Below, piece by piece: positions 37,115 through 49,352 of a stretch of 64,000 nucleotides of DNA. A program made the translations under genes and the position numbers. Numbering within the stretch: the stretch's first letter is position 1; the number at the start of each line of letters is the position of its first letter. The notes beneath the pieces are model-generated. The model saw only the letters and a program-made list of their open reading frames with translations. It ran no database searches and had not been told where the DNA came from. Origin of the DNA: Cerioporus squamosus (taxonomy: Eukaryota > Basidiomycota > Agaricomycetes > Polyporales > Polyporaceae). The stretch spans positions 124,001 through 188,000 of the forward strand of contig JABYQS010000026.1 of assembly GCA_022592435.1 (NCBI GenBank), in the 5' to 3' direction.

Positions 37115-38373
37115 ATGTCAACTCCCAAGCTTATCCTCATTATCGGCGCCACGGGTGCCCAAGGGTTGGCCGTCATCGACGCTCTCCTGAAGCCAGGCCC
37201 AGATGGCTCCCCTTCCCCGTACTCTGTGCGAGCACTCACTCGCAATCCGGAGGGCGCACGTGCGCAGGAACTAGCCCGAAAGGGAGTCGAAGTCGTCAAA
37301 GGTAGAGTCAAGCTCTAGTTGCCTTCAATAACCGGCTTGCTGACCAGTTCCTGATTCCAGGCAGCACGGGCGACTTCCCTAGCGTGCTTGCGGCTCTTCA
37401 GGGAGCGTATGGCGCATACGTCAATACCGACAGCTTTACCATCGGACAGGTGAAAGAGGTCTTCGCAGGGATTCGCATCTTCGAGCTTGCGAAGGAAGCG
37501 GGCACGATCAAGCACTACGTATGGAGCAGCCTCGACAATGTGTTCAAGGTGCGTCTGTTGTGCAGCTGGTCGTCTTCCGGTGGCCAGAGACTGACGACCA
37601 TTGTGCCTGTGAGCAGAAGGGCGGATATGACCCCAAGTACTACGCGGAGCACTACACGGCCAAGGCCCGAGTCGCAGATTGGATGCGGTCGCAAGAGTCC
37701 ATCCTGGGCGACAAAGGCATGTCTTGGAGCGTCCTCACGTCGGGCCCCTACATGGATATGCTCAACATGGTCAGTCGCTCCACACACACATCCGACGTCC
37801 GAGTCCGTTTAACCTACTTACTCGCAGGGAATGTTTGGGCCTATTAACGTGCGCGCCGACGGAACGCACGTCTTCGCTAGCCCCATCGGGCCGGGACACG
37901 TCCCCATGATCGCGCTCCAAGACCTCGGCTTCTTCGCGCGATACATCTTCGACAACCGCGCCGCGACGTCGCGGCAGGAGCTCGAGATCGCGAGCGACTG
38001 GGTCAATTGGAACTACCTCGTCAAGACGTTCACCAAGGTGACCGGGAAGAAGGCCGAGTACGTCCCGCTCTCCATCGAAGAATGGACAACGCTCGTCCTC
38101 GACGTCGACCACCCGATCGCAAGCGAACAGCGCCGCGGCGACGGGACGACGACGTGGGGCGAGAACTTTACCCGCTGGTGGCAGTTCTACCGGGACGACC
38201 TCGCCAAGCGCGACTTTGCGTCGCTGCGGCGCATCCATCCCGGGCTGCTCACGGTTGAGGCGTGGATGCGCTCCACGAAGTACACTGGGGAAATCGGGAG
38301 CGAGCTGCTCAAGAATGACGTGGATGGGACGGGCGGCGTGAAGCCTGACTTCGAGCGAATCGCCCAGCTGTAG
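37115..38373 (+). CDS. NmrA-like NAD(P)-binding regulator
   Basis: Atypical short-chain dehydrogenase of the NmrA/HSCARG type. These bind NAD(P) without classical catalysis and can act as redox sensors. The N-terminal strand has the dinucleotide motif IIGATGAQGLAVIDALL (GxxGxxG type). It is followed by SVRALTRNPEGARAQELARK, AYGAYVNTDSFTIGQ, IKHYVWSSLDNVFK, then KGGYDPKYYAEHYTAKARVA, SWSVLTSGPYMDMLN and a substrate-domain exon with GHVPMIALQDLGFFARYIFD. It ends FERIAQL. Four exons with GT-AG introns are present and all frames are open. It converges on the left-arm QOR2 gene, with 240 bases between stops. The paralog at 57012-58265 has the same exon plan. Confidence 0.88.
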
Positions 38374-38614
38374 CTGCTATGCATTCTCCAACTTGTTGTA
38401 ACATATGTGCGCGGGTTGCCGTCATTCTGCGAATGTACTATCAGAACGAACTTGTTCGAACGATCTGCGATCAGTGGTGACGAGTGTGAGCGAGGCCATA
38501 AGTAAGGCCATGAGTGAGGCTATGCTTGTCGATCTTGAAGTAATTGAGAGTACTGGAAGAGCACGGCGGTTATTGGGTTGATCTCCAACATACAACGGGT
38601 ATACTATTCGCCAA

Positions 38615-39968
38615 CTATGCGATCTTGACGAGCAGCTTTCCTACCGACTTCCCGGTGGCCATGTCCTGCTGCGTCTGCTTCACGCCTTCCGCAGTGAACG
38701 GGTACTCGTGAATCAGCATCTTCAGCGTACCGTTGGCAACAAGGCGCCAGAGCTCCTCGAACCACTTCCGCGCTTCCTTGGGATCCTCGCAATAGGCCAT
38801 AGCTCTGTTCGACCGTGTGAGACCGGCATGGAAATGCTGGCTAAGCATGATGGGTATGACTCACGTTACATATGTGAACTTGATGTTCTTCTGCATGAAC
38901 CTGCGCAAATCGAACGGCGGGATAGGCCCGGTCGTGGAGCCATAGTTCACGATGGTGCCCCGCTTCCGGATCATCTGCAGATCACTCTCAAACCTGGGCA
39001 ACACGATCGTCAGACACAACTCGCACAAACTCGAAGCGTACACTCACGTATCCTTCCCAACGGCGTCGAATATCACGTCCACGCCCTTTCCGTCGGTAAG
39101 CTCGAGCACGCGCTTGACGACATCCTCCTGCTTGTACAGAATGACATGCGTGGCACCGTGAGCCTTGGCGATCTCCGCCTTCTCCGGGGTGCTCGTCGTG
39201 CCGATGACGGTAGCTCCCCGAGCTGCGATGAGCTGCGCAAAGCACAGACCGACCCCGCCGCGACGGTGTGCACCAGAACTTTCTCGCCCGCTTGAACGTT
39301 GTACGCCTCGTTTACGAACGTCAAGGCTGTCAGGCCTGTGTTTTCCAGTAATGTATCAGTATTTGAATCTGAATCGATGCGGGAAGAGGTGCGACATCGG
39401 TTACCTTGCATCATAGCCGCTGCGCCATCACGCGTGGAGACTCCGTCCGGGAGCGAGAACGCGTTCGTCCACGCAACGGACATGTACTCTGCAAATGCAC
39501 CGTCGCCCAACTAACATCCCGCGCACGGTGCACCATGTAGTCAGTCAATCGCGACAGTGACACAATGAGGATGAATGTACTCACAATTGCGACCTTGCCA
39601 CCGACGCGGAAACCACGCACTTTGTACTCCTCGTTCGAGAGGACAGCTTCGTCAGTCGGCAACGCGACGATGATTCCTGCGGCTTCTGACCCGAGTGCCT
39701 TTGGCGGTGGTGAAACGGGGAAGGCAGGGGGCGCCCTTCCGGCGCGGAATGCGGCATCGACCCAGTTGACACCTCCATACTCGACCTGCACATGTATGTA
39801 GTCTTACACGAGGGGCACTAGGATATGGGAGAGAAAACGCACTTTCACGAGAAGCTGGTTGGGTTTGGGCAAGGGGGTGGGAAGCTCGAGCTGCTGGATA
39901 GCATCGAGGTCTCCGTATTCCTTGACACCGACTGCGCGGATGGTTGAGGGTAGCGAGTCGAGACTCAT
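38615..39968 (-). pseudogene. NADPH:quinone oxidoreductase QOR2, left arm, frame-broken
   Basis: Six-exon zeta-crystallin-type quinone oxidoreductase beginning MSLDSLPSTIRAVGVKEYGD at 39968 and ending GKSVGKLLVKIA. The GroES-like part (YGGVNWVDAAFRAGRAP) and the C-terminal exons are well preserved. In the nucleotide-binding exon one base is missing at 39260/39261: this copy reads GCCGCGACGG where the right-arm copy reads GCCGGCGACGG (plus-strand sense of the left arm). The loss breaks the frame inside AGGVGLCFAQ, the pyrophosphate-binding loop. The right-arm partner (52141-53472) is open throughout. If the deletion is real, this copy cannot make a full enzyme. Promoter TATAAAG lies at 40081-40075. 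Confidence 0.8.
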
Positions 39969-40074
39969 GACTGTGGTTAGTGCAAGTGTATCGGAATGCA
40001 AGAGGCTATGAGAGGATCGTCAAGCTTCGGAAGCACTGTATGATGAATTTCTGGGCTTCAAGTCTCGTGAATCC

Positions 40075-40081
40075 CTTTATA
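40075..40081 (-). promoter_or_regulatory. TATA box of left-arm QOR2
   Basis: TATAAAG on the minus strand, 107 bases before the ATG. It is conserved at the matching place of the right arm (52028-52034). Confidence 0.55.
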
Positions 40082-40707
40082 CCGCTAGAGATGGACCCAC
40101 CAGGCAATCCGACATGGTTGAATGCATCCGAACACATCTATGTATCCGGACCCATGTATTTGCATAGAGCCGATGACAGGATGATCAAGCAGACGCAGTG
40201 CGCATACGGATGCTTTCTGTGTGGCGGGTATGTTCCATAAGAGGCGAGGTGCTGGCCGCGACGCACCTCGTCTTCGGGAGGGGAGATAGTTGCACACCAA
40301 CCTTCGTGCCTTCGGAACGGCTCACAGATTCGTAATCGGAAGTACGACACAGGTACTACCGTCCGTTACGGGTACTGACTTCTGCCGGATTGCAGTCATA
40401 GCTTCGCGGCTCTGGGCTGCGTGTCTTCAAGGAAGTGTCGTAACACTGAACAGCATGGGACGGAGGAGGGGTTCCAGTCAGATTGGCCGCCGATCTAAGC
40501 CTGACTGAGGACTCCTGCACGCGCCTGGGCGCCCCGATGACCTCGAGACTCCGAGGATGTTCCGAGTCCTGCCTGACGGCGGTTACTTATTGCTTTAAGT
40601 TACCAGCGTATCCAAGTTCTTGACTAGAGACTCTACGTATCAGGAAGATGTTATTCAGACTGGATGAGGTTAGTCAATAAGGAATACATGATTCAGTTGG
40701 GGCTCTA

Positions 40708-42045
40708 CTACGCGATCTTGACCAGCAACTTCCCAACCGATGCCCCCTTCATCATGTCACTCTGCGACTCTCGCACGCCCTGTGCAGTGAACGGATACTC
40801 CTTATGAATGCGCATCTTCAGTGTGCCGCTCGCGACAAGGCGGAAAACCTCGTCGAACCACTTCCGAGCTTCCTTGGGGTCCTCGGCGTACATCAGAGAG
40901 CTGTCGGACCATATCAGACCATAGTTCATGCGGTATTCGAGCAGCATCCGGGACGACTCACTTCACATACATGAACTTCACGTTCTTCTCCATGAACCTG
41001 GTCAGATCGAACACCGGCGGAGGTCCGGAGGCTGCCCCGAAGCCTACGATGGTGCCCCTCTTCCCTATCATCTTCAAGTCGCTCTCAAACCTGTGAACAA
41101 CGTACGTCAGTATCGAGTTCGCGTCGGGATATCGAGAATACACTCACGTATCCTTCCCGACGGCGTCGAATATTACATCCACTCCCTTTCCGCCGGTAAG
41201 CTCAAGCACACGCTGGACGACATCCTCCTGCTTGTAAAGGATGACATGCGCGGCTCCGTAAGCCTTCGCGATCTCCGCTTTCTCCGGAGTGCTCGTCGTG
41301 CCGATGACCGTAGCTCCCCTGGCGGCCATGAGCTGCGCGAAGCACAGACCGACTCCACCGGCGACGGTGTGCACCAGAACGCACTCGCCCGGTTGAACGT
41401 TGTATGCTTCGGTCATAAGCGTTAGCGCGGAGAAACCTGCACGGCCGAGCAAGGCGTCAGCCCATGATCCGATGCAGGAAGAGGGGCGGCACTGGATACC
41501 TTGTATCATGGCAGCTGCGCCGTCGCGCATCGAGACCGAGTCCGGAAGTGAGGATACCTGCGTCCATGGTGCAACCATGTACTCTGCAAACGCGTCATTG
41601 CCCCACTGCATTCCGCGAATCATGATAAGTCCGCGACAGTAACAATATGGGAATGGGTGCACTCACGATCGCAACCTTGTCACCCACGCGGAAACCGCGC
41701 GCTTTGTACTCCTCGTTCGAGAGGACAGCTTCGTCGGTCGGTAGAGAGACAATCGTCCCTGAGGCCTCTCCACCGAGTGGCTTCGGCGGAGGTGGGATGG
41801 GAAATGGGACCATCCCGCTGCGGTACCCCGTGTCGAGCCAGTTGACACCCCCATATGCGACCTGCACATGCGTGTCAGTCCGAAATGAGACGCGTTGGCA
41901 TCCGGCAGAGATGACGAACCTTCACGAGAATCTCGCCGGGGTTGGGTTTCGGGACGGGAAACACGAGATCTTCGATAGCGTCGAGGTCTCCATATTTGTT
42001 GATACCGACTGCACGCATCGTGGAGGGCAGCGTGTTGAGGCTCAT
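40708..42045 (-). CDS. NADPH:quinone oxidoreductase QOR3, left arm
   Basis: Intact six-exon member of the zeta-crystallin-like quinone oxidoreductases. Exon 1 starts MSLNTLPSTMRAVGINKYGD (42045), exon 2 has YGGVNWLDTGYRSGMVPFP, exon 3 FAEYMVAPWTQVSSLPDSVS, exon 4 the NADPH fold (HTVAGGVGLCFAQLMAARGA, GTTSTPEKAEIAKAYGA), exon 5 FESDLKMIGKRGTIVGFGAA, and exon 6 AEDPKEARKWFDEVFRLVAS, ending KLLVKIA. Length is about 340 residues, normal for the family. It lies head-to-tail upstream of QOR2 with about 740 bases between them, so the pair arose by tandem duplication before the inverted copy formed. Confidence 0.9.
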
Positions 42046-42124
42046 AGCTATATAGTCGTGTGTGTCGTGAGATGTTGAAGATGTATGTCGAATCCTGATG
42101 CTGTCTGACGAAACTCCAAGACCT

Positions 42125-42131
42125 CTTTATA
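42125..42131 (-). promoter_or_regulatory. TATA box of left-arm QOR3
   Basis: TATAAAG on the minus strand, 80 bases before the ATG at 42045. The same element and spacing occur in the right arm (49957-49963). Confidence 0.6.
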
Positions 42132-42756
42132 TGTGTGAGCCCACCGGTCTCCCGACACAGTATGCATCTGAACGCGTGTACATGTGTAAGACCGATGAGA
42201 GGATGATTGAGCGAAGTCAAACACACCTGATTGTGCGCAGAAGTCTTGGATTGAATGTGGCGAAGTGCTATGCCCAGTGCCCACATCGATTTCCGGACTG
42301 TCAAGGTGACACGACAAATGCTAGTCGCATCCGAGCACTTCCGCGCCGTTCCAAGGCAGGTGCCCTGAGAACTGCGTGGAGGTTCGTAATACCACCTACG
42401 AACTCGACACACTGCTTTGGAAGAAGCGTTGAAGTATGAGGGGTACTAGAGCATAATCGGCTGCGGCGCTGTTCGTAGCTGACTGTTGCAGTGACTTTCA
42501 ACCGCAGTCTTGCAATCGTATATCGCACATTGGGACAATACGTAGTACTAGCTTGACAGCAACTGCGCAACCGCAGCCGGAAGTAGTGCTGGAAGAAGGG
42601 GATCAGTACTTGGGCGCGTGGAGGACCGGTCCGCCTCTTTCTGTCAGCGTACGGGCCTCGTCACCACTGAAACTTCAACTCACTGTCGCGCATCCCAGAC
42701 CGTGCTCATCGTCGACGTAGCCACCGCCCTAGCCATGATGCATGACTTGTGCTCGT

Positions 42757-43071
42757 CTATATCGTAGCATCTTGGCCAGCCGCGACGCACAAATCGATCA
42801 TGACTTGAAGTTGGGACCGTCCGGGCGTGCCCGTCAGCAAAGCGAGTTTCAAATTGTCGAGCTTATCCGCAAAGTACTGGTGGCAGACGTGCGAGAAGCC
42901 GTGTGCGAGGTTCCGCAGCTGCAGGTGGAAGTCGAAGTTCAAGATCGCGATGGGCGCTTCACGCTTCTTCCTCCTCCCGCCATGTTCTCGCCATGACAAT
43001 GCATACATGCCGTCCCACCGCGCACCCCTCAACTCCGAACAAGCAAGGTCGCATGAAGCATTAACGTTCAA
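42757..43071 (-). CDS. uncertain open frame next to the left arm
   Basis: A 104-codon frame with protein-like composition (FDFHLQLRNLAHGFSHVCHQ, NLKLALLTGTPGRSQLQV). It could be a last exon of an unrecognised gene or a chance frame. It lies just inside the spacer, outside the duplicated block, and has no counterpart near the right arm. Confidence 0.25.
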   Translation of the reverse strand: MNVNASCDLACSELRGARWDGMYALSWREHGGRRKKREAPIAILNFDFHLQLRNLAHGFSHVCHQYFADKLDNLKLALLTGTPGRSQLQVMIDLCVAAGQDATI

Positions 43072-43100
43072 GTTATATCACCGAGTCTCTGCAGTGCTTC

Positions 43101-43968
43101 TCAATAACCTGCTACCGGTCGTCCTCCAGCCACCATCGCCTGCGGGGGCATCATACCTGCACCTCCTGGTACTGGAGGCACGCCCACAGGTCCACCTCCT
43201 ATTGGGACTGCACCCATCTGCGCACCTCCCGTCGGTGCTTGTCCTGCACCCATCGGCGCAGCGCCCGACATAGGATCCGCCACACCCGACATCGCGCCTG
43301 CTCCCATCGGTGCCCCGCCCACAGGTCCACCCATCGCGCCAGCACCTAACGGCGCTCCCCCCGCTCCCAACGGCGCACCACCATTCATCGCACCTGCAGC
43401 GAATGGTGCGCCCCCTGCTCCCACTGGCAGGCCGTTCGCCGCTCCGTTCGCGCCCATCATGCCCGGTCCCGTCTGCCCATCGGCGGTTGGCCACCAGCCT
43501 CCGCGACAGCTTCTTCCTCCGCAGGAGCCTCTCCCGCCGGACCCTTCCCCCCAAAACCGAACCACTTCCCGCCAGGGGTCGCTGTTGCTGCGTCCGTCGT
43601 CCCCGCTGCTGCGCCTGCGGTCGTTCCGGTTCCTCCGCCGGCGGGCGCAAACTTGCCGCAGGTGAGCACGTTGAAGATGCCGAATAGTAGCTGCTCGCGT
43701 GCGCGCGTGTCAGTATGAGCGTACGGACTCCGAACGGCAGTGTAATGCCCGCGAAGGGAAGGATGCTCACCGCTGCGATTGCGCCGATGATTGCCTGGAG
43801 GACCGCTGCCAGGCCTGTCACCACTGCGGTGAACGCGTTTGCTACGAGTGATATGATTGCGCCCTGCAGGTTGCACAAACCCGAGGACGCGGAGGAGGAG
43901 GATGTGAGAGAACAAGGTTAGTCCATACGGTTTTGATTGATCGACATGTGCTTTGGAGCACGAACCAT
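43101..43968 (-). CDS. Gly/Ala/Pro-rich small membrane protein, one frame break
   Basis: No named family can be assigned. The N-terminal exon encodes a long apolar helix (GAIISLVANAFTAVVTGLAA, then VLQAIIGAIAA). An intron of about 90 bases (GCG|GTGAGC to GAGCAG|CTACTA) joins it to LLFGIFNVLTCGKFAPAGGG and a low-complexity tail. In the tail AGEAPAEEEAVAEAGGQPPM is followed in another frame by QTGPGMMGANGAANGLPVGA and many GGAPLGAG/GAMGG-type repeats to the stop at 43101. The frame change near 43473 (ATGGGCAG) looks like one lost base. The first exon may be only the ATG at 43968, followed by a GTTCGT donor; this end is uncertain. Apolar helix plus Gly-rich tail suggests a membrane-associated or wall protein. 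Confidence 0.5.
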
Positions 43969-45070
43969 ATTGTTATGTCGTTTCTAGGATCCCGATATCG
44001 CTTAACCCAATGGTACTTCTGCGTGTTTTGACGTTTCGACCCCGTGTCGGTAGAGAGGTATCCAGGTAATCGTGTGTGGTCTGGGGGTAGCCGGGGGGTA
44101 TGTACGGTGATTCGAGTGCCTCCTCCGAGCTCCTACTGATACTTATATCCTTCGGAGACTTTGACAGCTGCCCTCGGGTGTCCGGCACCAGTGGGCCAGT
44201 CGTGACTCGTGAATTCATGTGGACGCCACCCATGCAGGAGAAAGTGTACCTATGACGTCACATCGTCGTTGCAAGCTGTCTACTCACCGCTCGACGGTTA
44301 AAAAGCTTAAGATCGTTGGCGCGGTGTCAAGCTTGCAAGCTGGGGAGTATACATACGGTGTCGATTGTCGGCGGTGCTGCAGGGTAATATGCAGACACTC
44401 AAGTACTAGTACTTTCGCCTGCACTTCACTTCGGGTTTAATATCCTGGTAGTTGGAGGTCTTCGAGGTCCGACGTCGCGGGCACCACGGAGCCTGTCCGG
44501 GTCCCGGGACCAATATTTGCATGCACTTCGAGACCGGCGTCGACGGAGGAATCCAAGTGTATACGCGCTGTCCTCCAGGAATCTATATACACCCCACATC
44601 CCAGCCGTACGGCAGAAAGAGAAAATCGCCATAATATACAAAGTCCCCAGACGAGGAGAAGTTCCGACGATGTCATAGTGGCATAGCTAGCTAGTGACCC
44701 AACTACGGAGAGCAAAACGAGCGGGGCGTGTAAGGATGGCCGGGGTGATCGCAATAGATATATATACTACCGATTAACCAGTGATATAGACGACCGTCCA
44801 GGCTGGGAACAGGATATCTAGTCGACCGGGAGCGTCGCGCAGGGGATGGCGCAGGCGCAGGTTCCGGGTCGATACAAGCAGTACAGGGGAGCGCGCAGTG
44901 CCCGTGTGGTGTGTGCAAGCGAGAGCGGCTCGCTGAGGTGTGGTGTCGCGAAGCATGTGTCGTCGGCTTTTCCGGAGGTAATAGCAGTACACGCCGTACG
45001 AGGCTCGAGACGGGGGAAAGCCGAGCAGGGGAGGGGAGGAGCGATTGAAGCAGGCCCTCAGCTAGCTCAA
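43969..45070. other. intergenic, no gene seen
   Basis: Between the Gly-rich gene and the 3' end of the GT61 gene. Short frames (44219-44440, 44426-44754) carry no motifs. AT-rich TATATA runs near 44756-44766 are not tied to any gene. Confidence 0.4.
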
Positions 45071-47408
45071 CTATAGAGGGTGAAGGCCAGCTATCCGCTC
45101 CTCGATAGCTTGCACGACCGTCGGCGCGTACACGGGATCTCGGTCCCCTGGAAGCCTTCTGGATAGTCGACCCCAGGCTCATTCGGATGTGTGTAGTAGC
45201 TTAGACGCGGGGTCAGCTCGATAGCAACTCGACGAAGAAAATTAACATGAACGCACGTATCGTTCCAGATCGCGAAGTGCCTCATGCCCAGCGCCATTGA
45301 CGTCCAGTGGTAATCGTGCGCGAAGCCCTTGGGATAAAAGATCTCGATAACAGTGGAGACGGGGGTCACCGGCATCATGATTAGATGCTACAGACCAGTC
45401 AGCACGGCGCAATCAGAGTTAACGTTCAATAGACGGCGTACCGTAAGCCCATTACCATGCACGCCCAGCAGAACCTGCAAAGAGGAGGGGTGGATCATGA
45501 ACACTCAGCACGAGGCACGGCGACATATATACGGGATACCCGGGCAAGGAAGGGGGAACGCACCGTGGTCTTCGCTGCAATCTGCAGCTGCTGCTCTTTG
45601 CTCAAGTGCTCTGCCTGGACGACGTTCAGCTCCCACCCATGCTTCTTCACCATCTCCTCCAACGCCTGCACAAGCGCCGCGTGGTCGTCGTCGAGCAAAT
45701 GCCGCCGCGCAGACTGCCTGCTGATGTACGTGATGACGATGTCCTTGTCCGACAAGCCCGACGTCGCCTTCGTGCTATCCCCCGCGGCTGCCGCCGCACC
45801 CTTCACCTTCCCCCGCGCGGACATGACTGCGTCCGCCTTGACTCCGAGGTCGAGCGTGCGCTCGTCCACGCCTGCGAAGCGCAGCACGCCACGCCGCACA
45901 GGCTCCCACCAGAGCTTCGTTAGCGTCCCCAGCTTGCGCATGTGCTCCGTCGCCTCAGCGGCGATACGCTGCGTCTGGCTGCCACATATCGGCCCCTTGA
46001 ACGCCGCCGACCGGTCCGATAATAGGACGGTGTCGAAGTGCCACGCGCGACGTGGGGCGTCTGGGTTCGACGTGGCTATAATGCGGTCGTCCCAGTCGTC
46101 CAAAGTCTCGACCGTGAGCGCGGGGAAGGCGGCGCGGAAGATGTACGAGTTGAACCCGGGACCGTCTCGCCACCCCCGTGCATCCGCGTTCGCAAAGATC
46201 GCGCGGTGTACTGGAGGCGCGCTCGTCTTTGCGGCGGAGGCGGGGTCGACGACGGCGTTGAACGCGCCTTGCCAGAACGCCCACGCGCCGAAGAGCCACT
46301 CCGCGCAGAAGTGGTAGTAGTGCGTGAGGAACTGCGAGGGCTCGTTGATGATGAAGGTGTTCCCAGGCACCGACCAGAGCCTGTTCTGCTCCAACTGCTC
46401 GGGCAAACCTTGAGCTACCCATGCAAGGTCCAACAGATGCGCGGAAGCATACCTTCTCGATATCACCTCCCCACAGATCGCGCGCCTCTTCTGGCGTGAG
46501 GAATGCCATGTCTTCAGATGTGGGGATGCGTGCCGCGATGTTCTCAGGCGTGTTCTCGGCGGGGAGACCGGTCGAAGTGATCATGACGATATCGGGGAAG
46601 GACTTCGGTCGTGATGTGACCACATAGATCGTACCGTTCATCATATACAAATTCTTGAAGACCGTCCATCCTGGTGCGTGCTGCACGAGCGTGGTCTCCG
46701 GAATCTTGTATGCGATGTCCGCGACTGCTGGTACGTCCGCTATGGGTTGGATCACGTTCTGTTCTCGCCCTCGCGCAGGGGCTGCGTCCGGCTGCTTAAC
46801 AGCGGCGTGGTCGACTCTCTGTGGCGAGTCGTGTCGTGGTGGCGGAACGACGTTGGCGACTTCAGGGACGTACTCTGAGCTGATCTGGTTCACGCCCTGT
46901 CAGCAGATGAGCGTACTGTGGATGCGCGGGGACGGTTGCAAAACAGAGGTCCTCCCGGGTTAAACACGATGGGTATGACGAGGCGACCTAAACGCCTTCA
47001 GGCACCCCGATCGTGCATGCCATGCCAGGTCCAGCTAGCATGACACACAGAGCCCCCGCGTCATACACACAACAAACCCCTCCTTCAGACGGTGACCCAG
47101 AGCATGTCCCGCGACGCGTCGAGGTATTATATCTGATTTCGCCTATGAAACCTTCCATCACTTCCGCCACCGTCCATGGCTTCCCTCGTCCACACAAGGC
47201 ATCCCGCATGCCCGAGCCTCCTCTCCCCGGCTGCTACCGTCCGGACCCCTGATGGCAGAGAAGAGAAGAAACTCACCTGAGTGTTGACGATGATAGAGCT
47301 CGTATGCTCTGAGAAGGGACCGAGGAAGCTTGTGGTGAAGTGCATGGCGGCCGCGCCGAGGAAGATGAGGGCGACATCGCGGAAGGTTCGGGGGCGCGAG
47401 AGGCCCAT
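45071..47408 (-). CDS. GT61-family glycosyltransferase (type II membrane), C-terminal frame break
   Basis: Resembles fungal proteins of glycosyltransferase family 61 (DUF563; EOGT and xylosyltransferase relatives), Golgi or ER enzymes of protein or glycan decoration. The N-terminus MGLSRPRTFRDVALIFLGAA carries a signal anchor. A stem and VQHAPGWTVFKNLYMMNGTI follow, then the family motif HYYHFCAEWLFGAWAFWQGA, FANADARGWRDGPGFNSYIF, an Ala-rich insert, ITYISRQSARRHLLDDDHAA, and the conserved VLLGVHGNGLTHLIMM. The tail FYPKGFAHDYHWTSMALGMR reaches PEGFQGTEIP. There, at about 45127, the frame changes so that APTVVQAIEERIAGLHPL and the stop at 45071 lie in another frame, as if one G were missing from CCGGTG. 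Otherwise complete, five or more exons. Confidence 0.8.
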
Positions 47409-49352
47409 GGTCGTCGTCGTCGAGGCCGGAAGAGTAAGGAGAGTGGGCGGGTAAGGAGGGAATATAGCGGCCCCTAGCAGATCACCGACATTATAATCTC
47501 ACAGCTCATGGAGGTCGTGTTCGCGCGCACTCATGCTGTCCCACGCTAAGCCAAGCGACACAATCTCGATCCTTGCTGTCGGAGATCCAATTCTAGCCAG
47601 CGCTCATCAGTTGCCGGTCTGCGGGCAGTGGGCGGACCAATGGCATTGTAGCGGAGACCAAACGCCGCGGAGATAAACGCCCGAGGGGTTACACGCCTCC
47701 TCTTCTGGCGGCCCCGTCTCGCCGGTCAACCATCCTCTGATTGAGTTGCATTTGGTGCCGTAGGTGGCGGCGTCGCCGCGGAACCCGATCTGACAGCACG
47801 CATAATCCGTGAGTATACACCAGTCTTGTACTCAGCAGCACTCAAGCTGAGACGTGTCTCCTCACAGGTTCTTGTTGTACGTCTGCTGCGCGATCTCAAT
47901 GAACCACGAGCTCGTCGTCAATTGCACTTCCAGGCACGCTGATGTTGCACCCTCGAGTACTATTGATCCGACAATTTCCTTCGAAGTTCTCACCGCCATC
48001 TCATGCCCGGTCAAATGATGTTCACCATGGCGGCTTCAGTCATCTAGGCCACGGTCCACGAACTTGTGCATCCGATGCGTCTCGGAAGAGCCGTGATTAT
48101 CGTCAGACATCATAGGTCATCATCCCACATCCTTGAGGAACATCGAGGCTTCTCCAGGCGACAAGTTAACATAGACCTTGTGCGGTGGTCGACATAACCG
48201 CGATTTGCAACTGTCTCGAGCACCGCATCCCAGTATTCCGTCCTTGTAGGCGGTGGCGGTGACATCCCCGTATATCTTGTGTCTACGTACAGTAGTAAGT
48301 GCACTTGTGATGTTCATCCGAAGAAGACTCGACTTACAGCTCCAGATAGCGGCGGATTCACCGCGAGTCGAAGCCGGGATCCCTTCGTTACACGGCCTGG
48401 CATGCGGCGTCTGCATCCCGGACTGGGATATTCAGCCCCGTGGTGGCCCGCTTCTGCACTGACCTCATAAGTCGGCCTGAGGACTCGCCGACCATCAAAA
48501 TGCTTCACGGCCGATTCAGATGAGTTGCAATGCCAGTGTCCGCGCAGGTGAGAGGCACCCCTTACCACCTCACTTGCGTAACCCGCTGACTTCCGAATCG
48601 CTCAAGAGGTAAGACCTACTGTAGATCCCGTTGAAAGGCCCTACAGCAACTCTACACCCTGCCGCTGTTGGCTGGCTTAGACTGACCGCGAAATGATCGA
48701 TGAAGTCGGGTGTCCCCCGCGACCCGAGCCTGGCAGTGACCTAATCGCGCCCACCGCCCGCAAGTAGCGATAGTGCTTAGTCGCACGGCGCGGCATAACA
48801 TCACCTTTTCGGAACGAAGAACTCGCCGGAACTCACCGACCCGTTGCAGGGTTACACGGGCTCATTACTCCCCGGCATCACATCGTGGAGGATTCCCGAG
48901 CCAAGGCTACAAGATTGAGAACGGATAAAGGAACTCGGTACTTACGACGGGTTTCCCGCTGCACGAGCACTGCACGAGCTCGCTTCCTGTATTCGAGCAA
49001 CGGGACCAGATTCTCGAACGGCGGGTTTCGCGAACCGCCGCGGCGGCCGTGTCGCCCTTCTGGTATGCTCGTCTTCTGAGTGGCTTTTAACACGTTCTAT
49101 ACCATCCGTCTAGTATCCGTCCGTGGCAGCAGGCGTACGCTCCCCAAACAACCATGAGTGCTGTCATACGACGAGCGCTTGTCCGAAACCGCGTCTGGTA
49201 CCGGTTGGAGGATACCGCGAGTACGTTTGCCGCTTGTCAGTCGCTTTGTGTTCAATGGACCCTACGAGACTCACCCATCACGTCACGCCCCATACATGAT
49301 GATGGCAGCAGTCAGACGGAGCCGGGAGCGCCGTCATGATCACGAATCCACG
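47409..49352. other. 1.9 kb gap, no gene seen
   Basis: Upstream of the GT61 gene (its start region is at 47408) and reaching the inner end of the right arm. I searched both strands for coding exons and tRNA-like folds and found nothing convincing. Confidence 0.35.

Larger units (their letters stand above)
38338..42742 (+). repeat. left arm of inverted segmental duplication
   Basis: About 4.4 kb that is repeated in reverse orientation at 49353-53744. It covers the last 35 bases of the NmrA-like gene, QOR2, QOR3 and about 700 bases of QOR3 upstream sequence. Long stretches are almost identical, for example the QOR3 promoter and the nucleotide-binding exons. Small indels and substitutions separate the arms. 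The outer limit falls inside the NmrA 3' end and the inner limit is near CCCTAGCCATGATGC. Confidence 0.85.

Noticed and set aside
42046..42742. Transposon as the source of the duplicated block
   Set aside because: No transposase, reverse transcriptase, terminal repeats or target-site duplications seen at the arm ends.
44756..44770. TATATATA run as a promoter
   Set aside because: No gene start lies at a suitable distance on either strand.
45457..46317. Long plus-strand open frame of 286 codons
   Set aside because: It is antisense to the GT61 exon, whose minus-strand frame carries family motifs. GC-rich coding DNA often opens the opposite strand.
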